Below, piece after piece: positions 41,898 through 50,419 of a stretch of DNA of 64,000 nucleotides. This DNA is from Ardenticatenales bacterium (lineage in GTDB: Bacteria > Chloroflexota > Anaerolineae > Promineifilales > Promineifilaceae): assembly GCA_020634575.1 (NCBI GenBank), contig JACKBM010000012.1, positions 1-64,000 on the forward strand, given 5' to 3'. Below the pieces are notes generated by a model. It was not told the DNA's origin and made no database searches. It saw only the letters and a list, made by a program, of their open reading frames with translations. Each line of letters begins with the position of its first letter. Position 1 is the first letter of the stretch. A program made the position numbers and the translations under genes.

Positions 41898-42435
41898 TCT
41901 GGAAGAACTAGACAAGGCACGCGTCCGCTGGCAGTTGGGTCATCATCTCTTTTTTGCCTATGTACAGGGGCTGATCATGGTCTGTAGTGACCTGCAGGCG
42001 GCGCTGGCTAAGGCGGATTACGCCACGGCGCAAGCGGAATTGGACCGGGCCACCTCGCTGATGTGGGGCGTGGCCGTCACCTTCAAGCTGACCGGCGCCT
42101 TCTCCCAGGCCGCCTACGATGGCTACGTCCGACCCAACATGTTTGAGGCCAGCGAAGGGTTCAGCGGCCTCTGGTCGCATGACCACGACTACCTGGTCAA
42201 ACAGATCCTGCGCGACCTGAAACCGATCTTCAGCAACCCGCCGTCCGAGCTGACCGAATCGATGCAGAAGTTCCGCCAGGCGTTCGCCATCATGTACGAC
42301 GCCCACAAATACGTCTGCGAACGCTTTGAAGGCGATGCGCCCAGCCTGTTGATGGGCGAAGAGGCGCAAAAATCGGCCGGCGAGATGATTGAGACCTTCA
42401 AGCGCAACCGGCTGCGGGTGCTGGGGGTTGACTAA
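41890..42435 (+). CDS. Hypothetical protein coupled to the P-loop ATPase
   Basis: 181 residues from ATG 41890, which overlaps the end of the ATPase gene. It is mostly helical with no signal or membrane helix. Conserved-looking segments are VRWQLGHHLFFAYVQGL, TSLMWGVAVTFKLTGAFS and GLWSHDHDYLVKQIL. The cluster of aromatic and His residues (HH, WSHDHDY) could bind a ligand or metal. I do not recognise a family. The tight overlap suggests an ATPase-partner complex. Three bases after its stop the convergent thioesterase ends. Confidence 0.7.
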   Translation: MFDLEELDKARVRWQLGHHLFFAYVQGLIMVCSDLQAALAKADYATAQAELDRATSLMWGVAVTFKLTGAFSQAAYDGYVRPNMFEASEGFSGLWSHDHDYLVKQILRDLKPIFSNPPSELTESMQKFRQAFAIMYDAHKYVCERFEGDAPSLLMGEEAQKSAGEMIETFKRNRLRVLGVD

Positions 42436-42437
42436 GT

Positions 42438-42902
42438 TTAGTGAACCGGCCGAATAGCGCGGCCCACATCAATCGGCCGGGGCAAATCAGCCTGCGCTTG
42501 AGCGATGGCCGCCAGCGGTGCGTACAACTCGTCAGGCATCGGCAACACCTTGCCTACAGCCTGCACGTAATGGAGCAACATTGTCTCGCCCGTCGCCGCG
42601 GCAAACCCTGCGGTGGCGTGATAAATGGTGGAATAGATGTGCAGCCGCTTGCGATCCAGCCCCACAATGAGGCTCTCCACGCGCAAGGGTGAACCGACCT
42701 TGAGTTCCCGCTTATAGACAATGTGGGTTTCGACGGAGTAAAACGTCCCCGTTGTGCGAGCCATGTACCCCTGAAGATCCACGTCATCCAGGATCGCCCC
42801 CAGAGCGGTGTCGAAGACGACGTTGTAGTAGCCGGCGTTCATATGCTGGTTGTAGTCGAGCCAGGCTTCGGGGACGGTGAGTTCATAGAGGGAATAGGCC
42901 AT
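42438..42902 (-). CDS. 4HBT-fold thioesterase
   Basis: 154 residues from ATG 42902 with AAGGAG seven bases upstream. A hot-dog fold. VPEAWLDYNQHMNAGYYNVVFD is split over the start of the fold and matches the DYN(G/Q)HMN active-site motif of 4-hydroxybenzoyl-CoA thioesterase-like enzymes. FYSVETHIVYKRELKVG and GETMLLHYV are the usual later strands. It resembles the betainyl-CoA-type thioesterases of carnitine metabolism, but no carnitine genes are adjacent. It hydrolyses an acyl-CoA of unknown type. The frame stays open upstream into the fold-back repeat, which is not coding. Confidence 0.85.
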   Translation of the reverse strand: MAYSLYELTVPEAWLDYNQHMNAGYYNVVFDTALGAILDDVDLQGYMARTTGTFYSVETHIVYKRELKVGSPLRVESLIVGLDRKRLHIYSTIYHATAGFAAATGETMLLHYVQAVGKVLPMPDELYAPLAAIAQAQADLPRPIDVGRAIRPVH

Positions 42903-42982
42903 GGGTCGCTCCTTAAATGTAGTCCAGAAAGCGTACCTGTGTTGGGGCATGTTGCCAACTGGGTGGCTGGCGACATGCACGT

Positions 42983-43130
42983 CTGCCAGCGCGAGGCGCT
43001 CAAGCGCCACGCTACGGGCGCGTCCGCCGGATGCGGACTTTCGTTTCACCACAGAGGCCAAGCGCGAACATCCAGTCTGCGTTCAGCAGACGCGTCCGTA
43101 GCGTGGCAGTTCACTGCCTCGCGCCGGTGG
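42983..43130. repeat. 148-bp fold-back element
   Basis: 42983-43024 pairs with 43089-43130 at about 33 of 42 positions, including a 12-bp perfect block GCCACGCTACGG. Each half also contains a small hairpin (GTCCGC/GCGGAC and GTCTGC/GCAGAC). It fills the space between the thioesterase start and the ABC operon promoter. No gene is inside. Confidence 0.75.
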
Positions 43131-43175
43131 GCGTGAAATACAAAGGCCTCACGAATACCCCCACGTAACCAGAAT

Positions 43176-43203
43176 TTGACATTTCCGCAGCCCCCTTTAT
43201 ACT
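43176..43203 (+). promoter_or_regulatory. Strong sigma-70-type promoter of the ABC operon
   Basis: TTGACA (43176-43181), a 16-bp spacer and TATACT (43198-43203). This is the best consensus promoter in the window. The start point should be near 43210, about 147 nt before the first codon of the operon. Confidence 0.85.
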
Positions 43204-43209
43204 TTTTCA

Positions 43210-43335
43210 TGCTATGAAAATTCGTGGCCCCATATTCAGAGGCCGGCGGTGAGAAGAACGCCGGCGACAACCCATCTGGTTGGCGTGTTTGTATGCAACG
43301 CCCTACCGCTAGTTTAGTGGTAGGGCGTTTTTTAT
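43210..43335 (+). ncRNA. Structured leader RNA with terminator: candidate riboswitch/attenuator
   Basis: The transcript from the promoter at 43176 first forms GGCC-N11-GGCC (43226-43244), or alternatively the stem GCCGGCG (43242-43248) with loop GTGAGAAGAA and CGCCGGC (43259-43265). AACC-N5-GGTT follows, then a strong intrinsic terminator at 43297-43335. The first gene starts only 22 bp later, with no room for another promoter. The 5' arm GGCGGTG could pair with TACCGCT of the terminator, which would be a mutually exclusive antiterminator. I cannot match it to any riboswitch class I know. The ligand might be a toxic compound exported by the ABC transporter, by analogy with other exporter riboswitches. 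Confidence 0.6.
43297..43335 (+). terminator. Intrinsic terminator inside the ABC operon leader
   Basis: A 14-bp stem (AACGCCCTACCGCT / AGTGGTAGGGCGTT, one G-T pair) with loop AGTTT, followed by TTTTATT. It ends 22 bp before the first ATG of the operon and overlaps no coding region. Confidence 0.92.
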
Positions 43336-43356
43336 TGCCGGGACAAGGAGGTGGCA

Positions 43357-44148
43357 ATGAGAATTTATTGGGAAATCAGCCGGCGCGAATTCCGGCGGCA
43401 TATGACCTACCGGGCCGCCCTGCTGGCCGGGTTAGCAACTAACCTGGGTTTCGGCGTGATGCGCGTAGCCGTTTTGCTGGCGCTGCTGGGCGAACGGCAA
43501 GATGCGGCCGGCTATGATGCCGGCGATCTCATCACCTACGTCGCTCTGACCCAGGCGGTCATCGCCTATCTGAGCATGTTCGGCTGGTTTGAGCTGATGA
43601 ACGTGATCCACACCGGCGAGATTAGCAGTGACCTGTTGAAACCCGTTGGTCTCCTTGGCATCTGGCTGGCCCGTGACACAGGCCGCGCCCTGGTCCACCT
43701 GATCATGCGGGGCCTGCTTTTTATGGTGTTCTTCGAGTTCATTTATCAGCTGACATACCCGCAAACGTTGGGGCAATGGCTGGCCGTCGTCATCGCCCTT
43801 ATCAACGGGTTACTGGTCAGTTTTGGCTGGCGCTTTGTCATCAATACGGCCAGCTTCTGGTCGCCGCAGGCGCTGGGGATTTTGCGCTTTGGCTTCATCA
43901 TCTCCTGGTTTTTCTCCGGCTTCCTGATGCCACTGAGCTTCTTTCCGGCCTGGGTGCAGCGGCTGGCCGCCTGGACGCCATTCCCCCACATGCTCAACAC
44001 CATCGTCGAAATCTACACCGGGCTGGTCAGCGGCCCAGAGATGATAAAGCTGCTGATCAGCCAGCTGGCCTGGGCGCTGGGGCTGCTCCTGCTGGCCCAA
44101 CTGCTGCTGCGGCTGGGGCTGCGCCGGCTGGTTATCCTGGGAGGCTAA
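43357..44148 (+). CDS. ABC-2 type exporter permease 1 (COG4587-like)
   Basis: 263 residues from ATG 43357 with AAGGAGG five bases upstream. It has six hydrophobic helices. Motifs MRIYWEISRREFRRHMTYRA at the cytoplasmic start, TYVALTQAVIAYLSMFGWFEL, GEISSDLLKPV (the loop typical of this family) and FSGFLMPLSFFPAWVQRLA are those of the uncharacterised ABC-2 permease family that always occurs as two permeases plus an ATPase. It forms half of an export channel. It is the first gene after the structured leader; the second permease begins four bases after its stop. Confidence 0.88.
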   Translation: MRIYWEISRREFRRHMTYRAALLAGLATNLGFGVMRVAVLLALLGERQDAAGYDAGDLITYVALTQAVIAYLSMFGWFELMNVIHTGEISSDLLKPVGLLGIWLARDTGRALVHLIMRGLLFMVFFEFIYQLTYPQTLGQWLAVVIALINGLLVSFGWRFVINTASFWSPQALGILRFGFIISWFFSGFLMPLSFFPAWVQRLAAWTPFPHMLNTIVEIYTGLVSGPEMIKLLISQLAWALGLLLLAQLLLRLGLRRLVILGG

Positions 44149-44152
44149 CGTC

Positions 44153-44962
44153 ATGCGCCATGATCTTGCTATTTACGTGCGTCTTCTTGGCGTACAGCTA
44201 CGCAGTCAGATGCAATATCGGACCAGCTTTCTGATGGGTATCGCCGCAACTGCGCTCGTCACCATCTTCGAATTCGGCTCATTGGCGCTGGCGATGCAAC
44301 AATTTGCCATGATTGACGGCTGGAGCATCGCTGAGATTGCATTCCTTTATGGGCAGGTCGAGTTTGCCTTTGGCTGGATGGATCTGCTCTTTGAAGGTTT
44401 TGACCCGGGTCGCTTCGGCCGGCGCATCCGCCTGGGCCTGCTGGATCAGCTGATGTTGCGGCCGGTGGGGTTGACCTGGCAGATCCTGGGCAGCGATCTC
44501 TCACTGCGCCGGTTGGGCCGGATCGTCATTGGGGCTGCCATCTTCATTTTCGCCGTGCAGCAACTGACTATTAGCTGGACATTGGCCAAAATCGTGTTTG
44601 TCCCACTGGTCATCCTGGGCATGATCTGCTACTTTGGCGGGCTGTTTATCATCGGCGCGACCATCACCTTCTGGACAGTTGACTCCATTGAGCTGATGAA
44701 TGTGCTGACCTATGGTGGCACGCAGGCGGTCTCCTACCCTATGACCATCTACCCCAATTGGCTGCGCCGTTTTTTCACCTATGTGGTGCCGGCCATCTTC
44801 CTGAACTATTACCCGGCGCTCTGGATCCTGGACAAGCCTGACCCGTTCCGTATGCCAGCGTTTGCCCATTACGTGGCCCCCCTCGTCGGGGCCGGCCTGC
44901 TGGGCGCTTCCCTGCTGGTCTGGCGGCTGGGGCTGCGCCAATACCAGAGCAGCGGCACCTAG
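44153..44962 (+). CDS. ABC-2 type exporter permease 2 (COG3694-like)
   Basis: 269 residues with about six transmembrane helices. It begins MRHDLAIYVRLLGVQLRSQM, then YRTSFLMGIAATALVTIFEF, FDPGRFGRRIRLGLLDQLML (the LL..P..LL loop of the family), and SYPMTIYPNWLRRFFTYVVP, a conserved block near the C-terminus. It pairs with the preceding permease and the following ATPase. The gap before the ATPase gene is 23 bp with a GGAG site. Confidence 0.88.
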   Translation: MRHDLAIYVRLLGVQLRSQMQYRTSFLMGIAATALVTIFEFGSLALAMQQFAMIDGWSIAEIAFLYGQVEFAFGWMDLLFEGFDPGRFGRRIRLGLLDQLMLRPVGLTWQILGSDLSLRRLGRIVIGAAIFIFAVQQLTISWTLAKIVFVPLVILGMICYFGGLFIIGATITFWTVDSIELMNVLTYGGTQAVSYPMTIYPNWLRRFFTYVVPAIFLNYYPALWILDKPDPFRMPAFAHYVAPLVGAGLLGASLLVWRLGLRQYQSSGT

Positions 44963-44985
44963 CCCAGCTTTGCGGAGAAAGTACG

Positions 44986-45972
44986 ATGAGTTTAATTGAA
45001 GTAAAAAACTTACAGAAAACGTTTAAGGTGCGGCGGCATCATACCGGCCGGTTGGCCGCCCTGCGCAATTTCACAACCCGTGATTTTCAGCTTGTCAAAG
45101 CGGTGGACCAGATCAGCTTCACCATGGAGCCCGGCGAGCTGGTCGGCTACCTTGGGCCCAATGGCGCCGGCAAATCCACCACCATCAAAATGCTGACCGG
45201 CCTGCTGGTACCCAGCGGCGGCGAGCTGCGGGTGAAAGGCTACTTGCCCTGGAAAGAGCGCCGGCAGTTCGTCAAACAGATCGGCGCTGTATTCGGCCAG
45301 CGCACCACCCTATGGTGGGACCTCCCCGTTATCGAGTCGCTCAGCCTGTTACGGTACATCTATGAGGTGCCGGCGGCAGAGTTTGCTGAAAGGTTGGCGA
45401 CCTTTACCGAGCTACTGGCGCTGGCTGAGTTCCTGAACACGCCGGTACGCTCCCTGTCATTGGGCCAACGGATGCGGGCGGACATTTGCGCGGCTTTGTT
45501 GCACCGGCCGGATATCCTCTTTCTGGACGAACCCACCATCGGCCTGGATGTGGTCGCCAAGGAACGAATCCGGCAATTTATTCGCTATGCGAACGAGCAG
45601 TTTGGCACGACAGTGGTGCTCACCACCCATGACCTGGCCGATGTGTCCCGGCTCTGCCAGCGGATCCTCATCATTGACCATGGCCAGCTGCTTTACGATG
45701 GCGGCCTGGCGGATCTGCAAACTCGTTTTGGCGGCCAGCGTGAACTCATCGTTGACTTTGCCGAACGGTACGAAAACCTCACTGTACCCGGCGCCGAACT
45801 ACAAAGTCACCAGGGCCGGCAGGCCATTTTTAGCTTCAAACGAGGCGAGATCAGTGCTTCCGATCTGATTGGGCGCGTCTCAGCCCGCTACAACATCCAG
45901 GACCTGGCTGTTCGCGAGCCAGACATTGAGGCGACAATCCGCCGTATCTATGAGGAACAATTGCTGCACTAA
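44986..45972 (+). CDS. ABC transporter ATP-binding protein (COG4586-like)
   Basis: 328 residues. Walker A LGPNGAGKSTT, Q-loop IGAVFGQRTTLWWDLP, signature LSLGQRMRADICAALL, Walker B DILFLDEPTIGLDV and the switch histidine in LTTHDLADV are all intact. The FGQR(T/S)(T/Q)LWWDLP sequence after the Q-loop is diagnostic for the ATPase of this two-permease export system. The C-terminal 80 residues form an accessory domain. The whole operon (43357-45972) is complete and expected to export an unknown compound, under the control of the leader RNA at 43210. Confidence 0.92.
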   Translation: MSLIEVKNLQKTFKVRRHHTGRLAALRNFTTRDFQLVKAVDQISFTMEPGELVGYLGPNGAGKSTTIKMLTGLLVPSGGELRVKGYLPWKERRQFVKQIGAVFGQRTTLWWDLPVIESLSLLRYIYEVPAAEFAERLATFTELLALAEFLNTPVRSLSLGQRMRADICAALLHRPDILFLDEPTIGLDVVAKERIRQFIRYANEQFGTTVVLTTHDLADVSRLCQRILIIDHGQLLYDGGLADLQTRFGGQRELIVDFAERYENLTVPGAELQSHQGRQAIFSFKRGEISASDLIGRVSARYNIQDLAVREPDIEATIRRIYEEQLLH

Positions 45973-45987
45973 TCGTCGCCAATTTAA

Positions 45988-46017
45988 TTGCCAGTTGTTA
46001 CGACAATCATCTAAAAT
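45988..46017 (+). promoter_or_regulatory. Candidate promoter of the secreted protein gene
   Basis: TTGCCA (45988-45993), an 18-bp spacer and TAAAAT (46012-46017). The start point near 46024 gives a leader of about 107 nt before ATG 46131. Confidence 0.45.
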
Positions 46018-46130
46018 CTATCCATATTCCGAATCGTCGTCGTTTACAACTCAGTTTCTTGGAATTGCTGGTGGCCAGATGAGCCGCCAAGCGTTTTACG
46101 TCGTCTCTTTCCATTCCCGAGGAGGAAAGC

Positions 46131-49007
46131 ATGAATAAGAGATCGCGAATTGGACCTTTACCAATCATTTTGGCGTTGATAGCCATCCTGGTTACAGCTT
46201 TGCTGTACTGGGGTTCAGCCGCTGGCTCCGAGGTCGCCGCTGCTGAAAGCGCCATTCAACCTCAGGTGCTGAACGGACGCATCATCACAGCAGACAGGGC
46301 TGATGTTTCACCCCCATTGCGTGATATCGCCGTGCCGGCCCAACCTGCACCGGAGGGTGAAGCGACCGCCATGCGCGACCTTAACCCGCCCAAGCTCTAC
46401 AACCCCAACGTGCCGTTTGTCCCGACTGCCCTGATTCAGGATTTCTTCGGCCCAACCCTCATCCCTACACCAACATTGACATTCGAAGGTATCGACAACC
46501 TTTGTGGTTGTTTGCCGCCCGATCCGAACAGCGATGTCGGCCCGAATCACATTGTCGAAATGGTCAATGTTCATTTCGCCATCTATGATAAATCGGGCAC
46601 TGAACTCGTGGCGCCCTCCGAGGTTAACTCGATCTGGAGCGGCTTCGGCGGCCCCTGTGAAGTCGACAATAGCGGTGACCCGGTTGTCATTTACGACCAC
46701 CTGGCCGACCGTTGGGTTCTGACCCAATTTGCGGTTGACACCGGCTCACACGAATGTTTTGCCGTCTCGACCTCTGCAGACCCAACGGGCACCTATAACC
46801 GCTATGCCTTTGACATCGGCGGCTTCCCGGACTACCCCAAGATCGGCCTGTGGGAAGACAGCTATCTGGCCACTTACCGCAACTTCGGCGCCACCTTTGA
46901 CATGCAGGCCGCGGCTTACAACCGGGACAAGATGTTAGCCGGCGATGCCAGTGCGGAAACGGTTATTTTCTCAATGACCGATGCTTTCCTGCCGCTGGGC
47001 ATTGATGGCTATCTGCCGGTTGACCTGGACGGCCCGGCGCCAACAGCCGGCTCGCCGGCCCCCTTCATGGGCCTTTTGCCGGATGAAAATGGTTTTGCCC
47101 AGGATGCTTTGGCCATGTTCGAACTGGACGTGGACTGGACCAACCCGGGTGCCGCCACCTTTACTGGCCCAGAGGTCATCCCGGTGGCGCCATTTGACCA
47201 TGACATGTGCGACGGCGACCGCGACTGTATCCCGCAGCCCGGGACAGCCCAGGGCCTGGATGCCATTGCTGACCGCATTCTGCACCGTCTGGCCTACCGC
47301 AATTTTGGCTTCTATGAAGCGATTGTCGCCATCCACACCGTGAATGCCGGCACCGCGCAAGACGAATTGGCGGGTGAAAGATGGTACGAACTACGTAACT
47401 CCGGCAGCGGCTGGGATGTGTACCAACAAGGCACCTACGCCCCGGATAGCAACCATCGCTGGATGGGCAGTATCGCCATGGACGGCAATGGCAACATTGC
47501 CATGGGCTACAGTGTCTCCAGTGACACTGTCTTCCCCTCGATCCGCTACACCGGCCGCCTTGTAGGCGATCCGCTGGGCATGATGACGCTGGGCGAGGGC
47601 GAGATTATCGCCGGCTCCGGCGTTCAGACCAGCGCGGCTGCCCGCTGGGGCGACTACAGCTCTCTGAGCGTTGACCCGGTTGATGATTGTACGTTCTGGT
47701 ACACGACCGAGTACATCGAAACCAGTGGCAACGCCCCGTGGCAAACGCGCATTGGCTCCTTCACGCTTGATAACTGCAACCCGCCCGCTGAAGATGATTT
47801 CTCCATCTGGACGCAGCCATCGAGCCAGGAAGTTTGTGCCCCGGCAGCGTTTGAATATGCCGTGACCGCTTTCGAGATCGGCGACTTCGCCAGTGCCATT
47901 ACGCTGTCAGCTTCAGGTGTGCCCACCGGTTACTCGGCCGCCTTTGCCGCCAACCCGGTGAATGCCCCGGAAAGCACAACATTGACTCTAACCAACACTG
48001 GTGCGGCTACGCAGGGTAGCTACACGATTGAAGTGTCCGGTGTGGGCGCCTCGACAACCCATACTGATACCGTCAACGTGAACCTCTACACAGCTGTACC
48101 GACTGCCCCGACGCTAACGGCTCCGGCCGATGGCGCTATCAATCAGCCGGTCCGGCCGGTCCTGACCTGGGCAGCCACCTCTGGCGCTACCAGCTACGAA
48201 GTAGAAGTGGCCTCCGACCCCGGCTTCGTCAACATCGTTGACAGTGCCACGGTCGACAACGCCATCTACCAGGTCTCGGTCAACCTGTCGCTCTCCACGA
48301 CCTACTACTGGCGTGTGGCGGCGGTGAACGCCTGCGGTGCAGGCGCCACGAGCACGCCGTTCAGCTTCACAACGGTCGGTGATGGCACCAGCTGTCCGGC
48401 CGGTCTGATTGTCTCCTACAGCTACTGGGAAGACTTTGATGCCGGCGCCGGTGGCTGGACCCACAGCGCTGCGACTGGTCCTGACACCTGGGCCCTGCAG
48501 AGCACCAACCCGAGCCCCGGCTCCGGTGGTTCCAACTTCCACGCCAACGACCATGATGCGCCCAGTGACCAACGGCTCGCTTCGCCGGATATCACCCTGC
48601 CCACCGGGGCGACGCAGTTGACACTGCAGTTCTGGAATGAGCAGGCGTTTGAGGATCCGGCCGGTTCCGGCGGCTGCTGGGACGGTGGTATCCTGGAGAT
48701 CTCCACGGATGCCGGCGCCAACTGGACCTTGCTGAACAGTGAGTTACTCAGTGACCCATATGACGGCATCGGCGACAATGGGCCGCCAGCAGGCGTACCG
48801 ATGTGGTGCGGCGAAACGGGTGGTGCCCAGCCGTGGCTCAACTCTATCGTTGACATGTCCGCCTTCGATGGCCAGACGGTTCGCTTCCGCTTCAGCATGC
48901 TGACGGACGCTGCCGCCGGCGCCGACGGCTGGAACATTGACGATGTTCGCATCGCCTCCTGTGTGGCGCCGCTGAACAACTACTTGCCAACCATTATTCA
49001 CAACTAA
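46131..49007 (+). CDS. Large secreted multidomain protein with fibronectin III-like module
   Basis: 958 residues from ATG 46131 with GAGGAGG upstream. The N-terminus is a signal peptide or anchor (MNKRSRIG, then a hydrophobic run to about residue 28). Residues about 100-545 are a large Asp/Gly/Thr-rich region with DVGPNHIVEMVN, GFPDYPKIGLW and WGDYSSLSVDP, probably a beta-propeller-like domain. A beta-sandwich (about 560-650) and a fibronectin type III module (about 655-750, PTAPTLTAPADGA, TTYYWRVAAVN) follow. The last 190 residues resemble a MAM/choice-of-anchor jelly-roll (YWEDFDAGAGGWTHS, WNIDDVRI). It ends NNYLPTIIHN; a terminal YLP-type motif is frequent in Chloroflexota exoproteins in my recollection. 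The function is probably surface or extracellular binding. A strong terminator follows. Confidence 0.8.
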   Translation: MNKRSRIGPLPIILALIAILVTALLYWGSAAGSEVAAAESAIQPQVLNGRIITADRADVSPPLRDIAVPAQPAPEGEATAMRDLNPPKLYNPNVPFVPTALIQDFFGPTLIPTPTLTFEGIDNLCGCLPPDPNSDVGPNHIVEMVNVHFAIYDKSGTELVAPSEVNSIWSGFGGPCEVDNSGDPVVIYDHLADRWVLTQFAVDTGSHECFAVSTSADPTGTYNRYAFDIGGFPDYPKIGLWEDSYLATYRNFGATFDMQAAAYNRDKMLAGDASAETVIFSMTDAFLPLGIDGYLPVDLDGPAPTAGSPAPFMGLLPDENGFAQDALAMFELDVDWTNPGAATFTGPEVIPVAPFDHDMCDGDRDCIPQPGTAQGLDAIADRILHRLAYRNFGFYEAIVAIHTVNAGTAQDELAGERWYELRNSGSGWDVYQQGTYAPDSNHRWMGSIAMDGNGNIAMGYSVSSDTVFPSIRYTGRLVGDPLGMMTLGEGEIIAGSGVQTSAAARWGDYSSLSVDPVDDCTFWYTTEYIETSGNAPWQTRIGSFTLDNCNPPAEDDFSIWTQPSSQEVCAPAAFEYAVTAFEIGDFASAITLSASGVPTGYSAAFAANPVNAPESTTLTLTNTGAATQGSYTIEVSGVGASTTHTDTVNVNLYTAVPTAPTLTAPADGAINQPVRPVLTWAATSGATSYEVEVASDPGFVNIVDSATVDNAIYQVSVNLSLSTTYYWRVAAVNACGAGATSTPFSFTTVGDGTSCPAGLIVSYSYWEDFDAGAGGWTHSAATGPDTWALQSTNPSPGSGGSNFHANDHDAPSDQRLASPDITLPTGATQLTLQFWNEQAFEDPAGSGGCWDGGILEISTDAGANWTLLNSELLSDPYDGIGDNGPPAGVPMWCGETGGAQPWLNSIVDMSAFDGQTVRFRFSMLTDAAAGADGWNIDDVRIASCVAPLNNYLPTIIHN

Positions 49008-49020
49008 GCGCACACGCGCT

Positions 49021-49053
49021 GACCGGGAGGGAGCATCCTGCTCCCTCCCGGTC
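49021..49053 (+). terminator. Rho-independent terminator of the secreted protein gene
   Basis: A 15-bp perfect stem (GACCGGGAGGGAGCA and its complement) with a TCC loop, 13 bp after the stop codon, followed by a pyrimidine-rich CTTCCTCTC tract. Confidence 0.8.
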
Positions 49054-49195
49054 CTTCCTCTCGCTCCCCGGCTACGTCATTCCGCATACTTCAACTACAG
49101 CTTTGGGCTGATGCTGCCGCCAGGCCGCCAGCCGTATCCTTTGCTGTCAGGTGCGGCAATGGCGGCGCCAAACTGATTTGCTTTGGGAGAGAGAG

Positions 49196-49570
49196 ATGCG
49201 CAGCAAAGTCATGGAATATGAGTATTGTACGGTTGAGGTTGTCATTCGGGATGATGGCCGGGACCCTGGCCGCAGCGGTCACAAGATGATGTGGCTGCAA
49301 TTTGTTGCCCGCAAAGAAGGTGCAACCGGCATGAGCAGCATCGTGGCGCGCTCAGATGAACTACCGCTGGCCAACATGACCGGCGCCCAGGCATTTGGCC
49401 CCAGCGCCGACAACCCGGCCCACACGAACACCCTGGAAAACCTGTTGAGCCGGCTTAAACAGCAGGGCTGGGAGCCAGAAGGCGGCGCCAGTGGCGACTG
49501 GTGGCAGCGCCGTCTGCGGCGTCCCCTGCAGCAGAAGAAGGGGTCATTTCTGGACCGTTTCCGTCGCTAA
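49196..49570 (+). CDS. Hypothetical protein, DUF4177-like
   Basis: 124 residues from ATG 49196; a GGGAGAGAGAG purine run serves as the ribosome-binding region. MEYEYCTVEVVIRDDG at the start and NTLENLLSRLKQQGWEPEGG later resemble the (Y/F)EY.......L..LG..GWE plan of DUF4177-type small proteins. The C-terminal 25 residues are basic (WQRRLRRPLQQKKGS). No signal peptide is seen. The family call is tentative. Confidence 0.55.
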   Translation: MRSKVMEYEYCTVEVVIRDDGRDPGRSGHKMMWLQFVARKEGATGMSSIVARSDELPLANMTGAQAFGPSADNPAHTNTLENLLSRLKQQGWEPEGGASGDWWQRRLRRPLQQKKGSFLDRFRR

Positions 49571-49586
49571 ATAACTCGACTACGCA

Positions 49587-49620
49587 CAAAGCGGCCGCCC
49601 AGACGAGGGCAGCCGCTTTG
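49587..49620. terminator. Hairpin between convergent genes
   Basis: CAAAGCGGC (49587-49595) pairs with GCCGCTTTG (49612-49620), and GCCC/GGGC extend the stem inside. It lies between the stop codons at 49570 and 49655. No strong U-tract is seen on either side. Confidence 0.5.
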
Positions 49621-49654
49621 CATTGGGAGAGGGTAGGCAGAGCAAGCGCCCTGC

Positions 49655-50419
49655 CTATTTGGGAGAGTTATCGCCTTTCAGGGGCTCCTTGGCAACCGGT
49701 TCGTCCAGGGGTGCGGCCTGGGGCGTGGCACCGGCCGGTAGCCGCCCCCGCCCCACCAGATTCCAACCCAACAGCACCAGGCCCGTGCCGGTTAACAAGA
49801 CCCCGGAAGTCAATGCCAGATAAGCAGTTGCCCCGAAGAGCAGCATGATGAAGAAAGATACAGCCGCTACCTGGGCCACAACCAGGCCACCCCGATGCAT
49901 ACTGCGGCTACTTTTGATGGCGCCTGTCAGCAATAAGCCAGCCGCGATGCCCGCCAATTCCAGCGGCCAGAAGTAGGCCCACAGATGCCACCAGCCGGTC
50001 ACGGTACTCAACTGGAATAGCAACCAGTTGGTCAGGAAAATAGAGGCAGGAATCAAGAGATCCGGCACACGCAGTCGCCAGCCGGCCATGATAAAACCGA
50101 TGGCCAGACCCAGAAATTGCAGTGGCCAGGCCCAGGACCAGAGCGACCACCAGTCAAAGAGTGAACTGGCTGTTAGCATCAGACCATTCACGGTCAGGAT
50201 GGCGCCCGGGATGAACATCCCGCCCAGGCCGCGGTTTTCCGGGTAAATGAACGGTGTTGTTAAAAAGATGGCGCCCAGCGCCAGCGGCAGCAGCGCCCAC
50301 ATCCGCCACATAAACAGCGGCAGGAAACCAATACGCGTGCCGGCATATTGACCCGCCATCAACAGAATTCCCAGAATAATCAGAACCAGGCCGGCCCGAT
50401 TTTGAGTCTGTACTTTCAT
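49655..50419 (-). CDS. Polytopic membrane protein of unknown function
   Basis: 254 residues from ATG 50419 with AGGAGG five bases upstream. It has about seven hydrophobic helices arranged as repeated pairs, with Trp-rich loops (FDWWSLWSWAWPLQFLGLA and TGWWHLWAYFWPLELAGIA are clear internal repeats about 55 residues apart). The C-terminus is a polar Pro/Ala tail. It resembles small integral membrane families seen in Chloroflexota and Firmicutes; I know no function. The region upstream carries two ACCCGTCGGGT palindromes. Confidence 0.75.
   Translation of the reverse strand: MKVQTQNRAGLVLIILGILLMAGQYAGTRIGFLPLFMWRMWALLPLALGAIFLTTPFIYPENRGLGGMFIPGAILTVNGLMLTASSLFDWWSLWSWAWPLQFLGLAIGFIMAGWRLRVPDLLIPASIFLTNWLLFQLSTVTGWWHLWAYFWPLELAGIAAGLLLTGAIKSSRSMHRGGLVVAQVAAVSFFIMLLFGATAYLALTSGVLLTGTGLVLLGWNLVGRGRLPAGATPQAAPLDEPVAKEPLKGDNSPK

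Noticed and set aside
42903..43357. Upstream extension of the thioesterase and antisense frames through the fold-back element
   Set aside because: The ATG at 42902 has a strong ribosome-binding site; the extension translates the repeat and matches no family.
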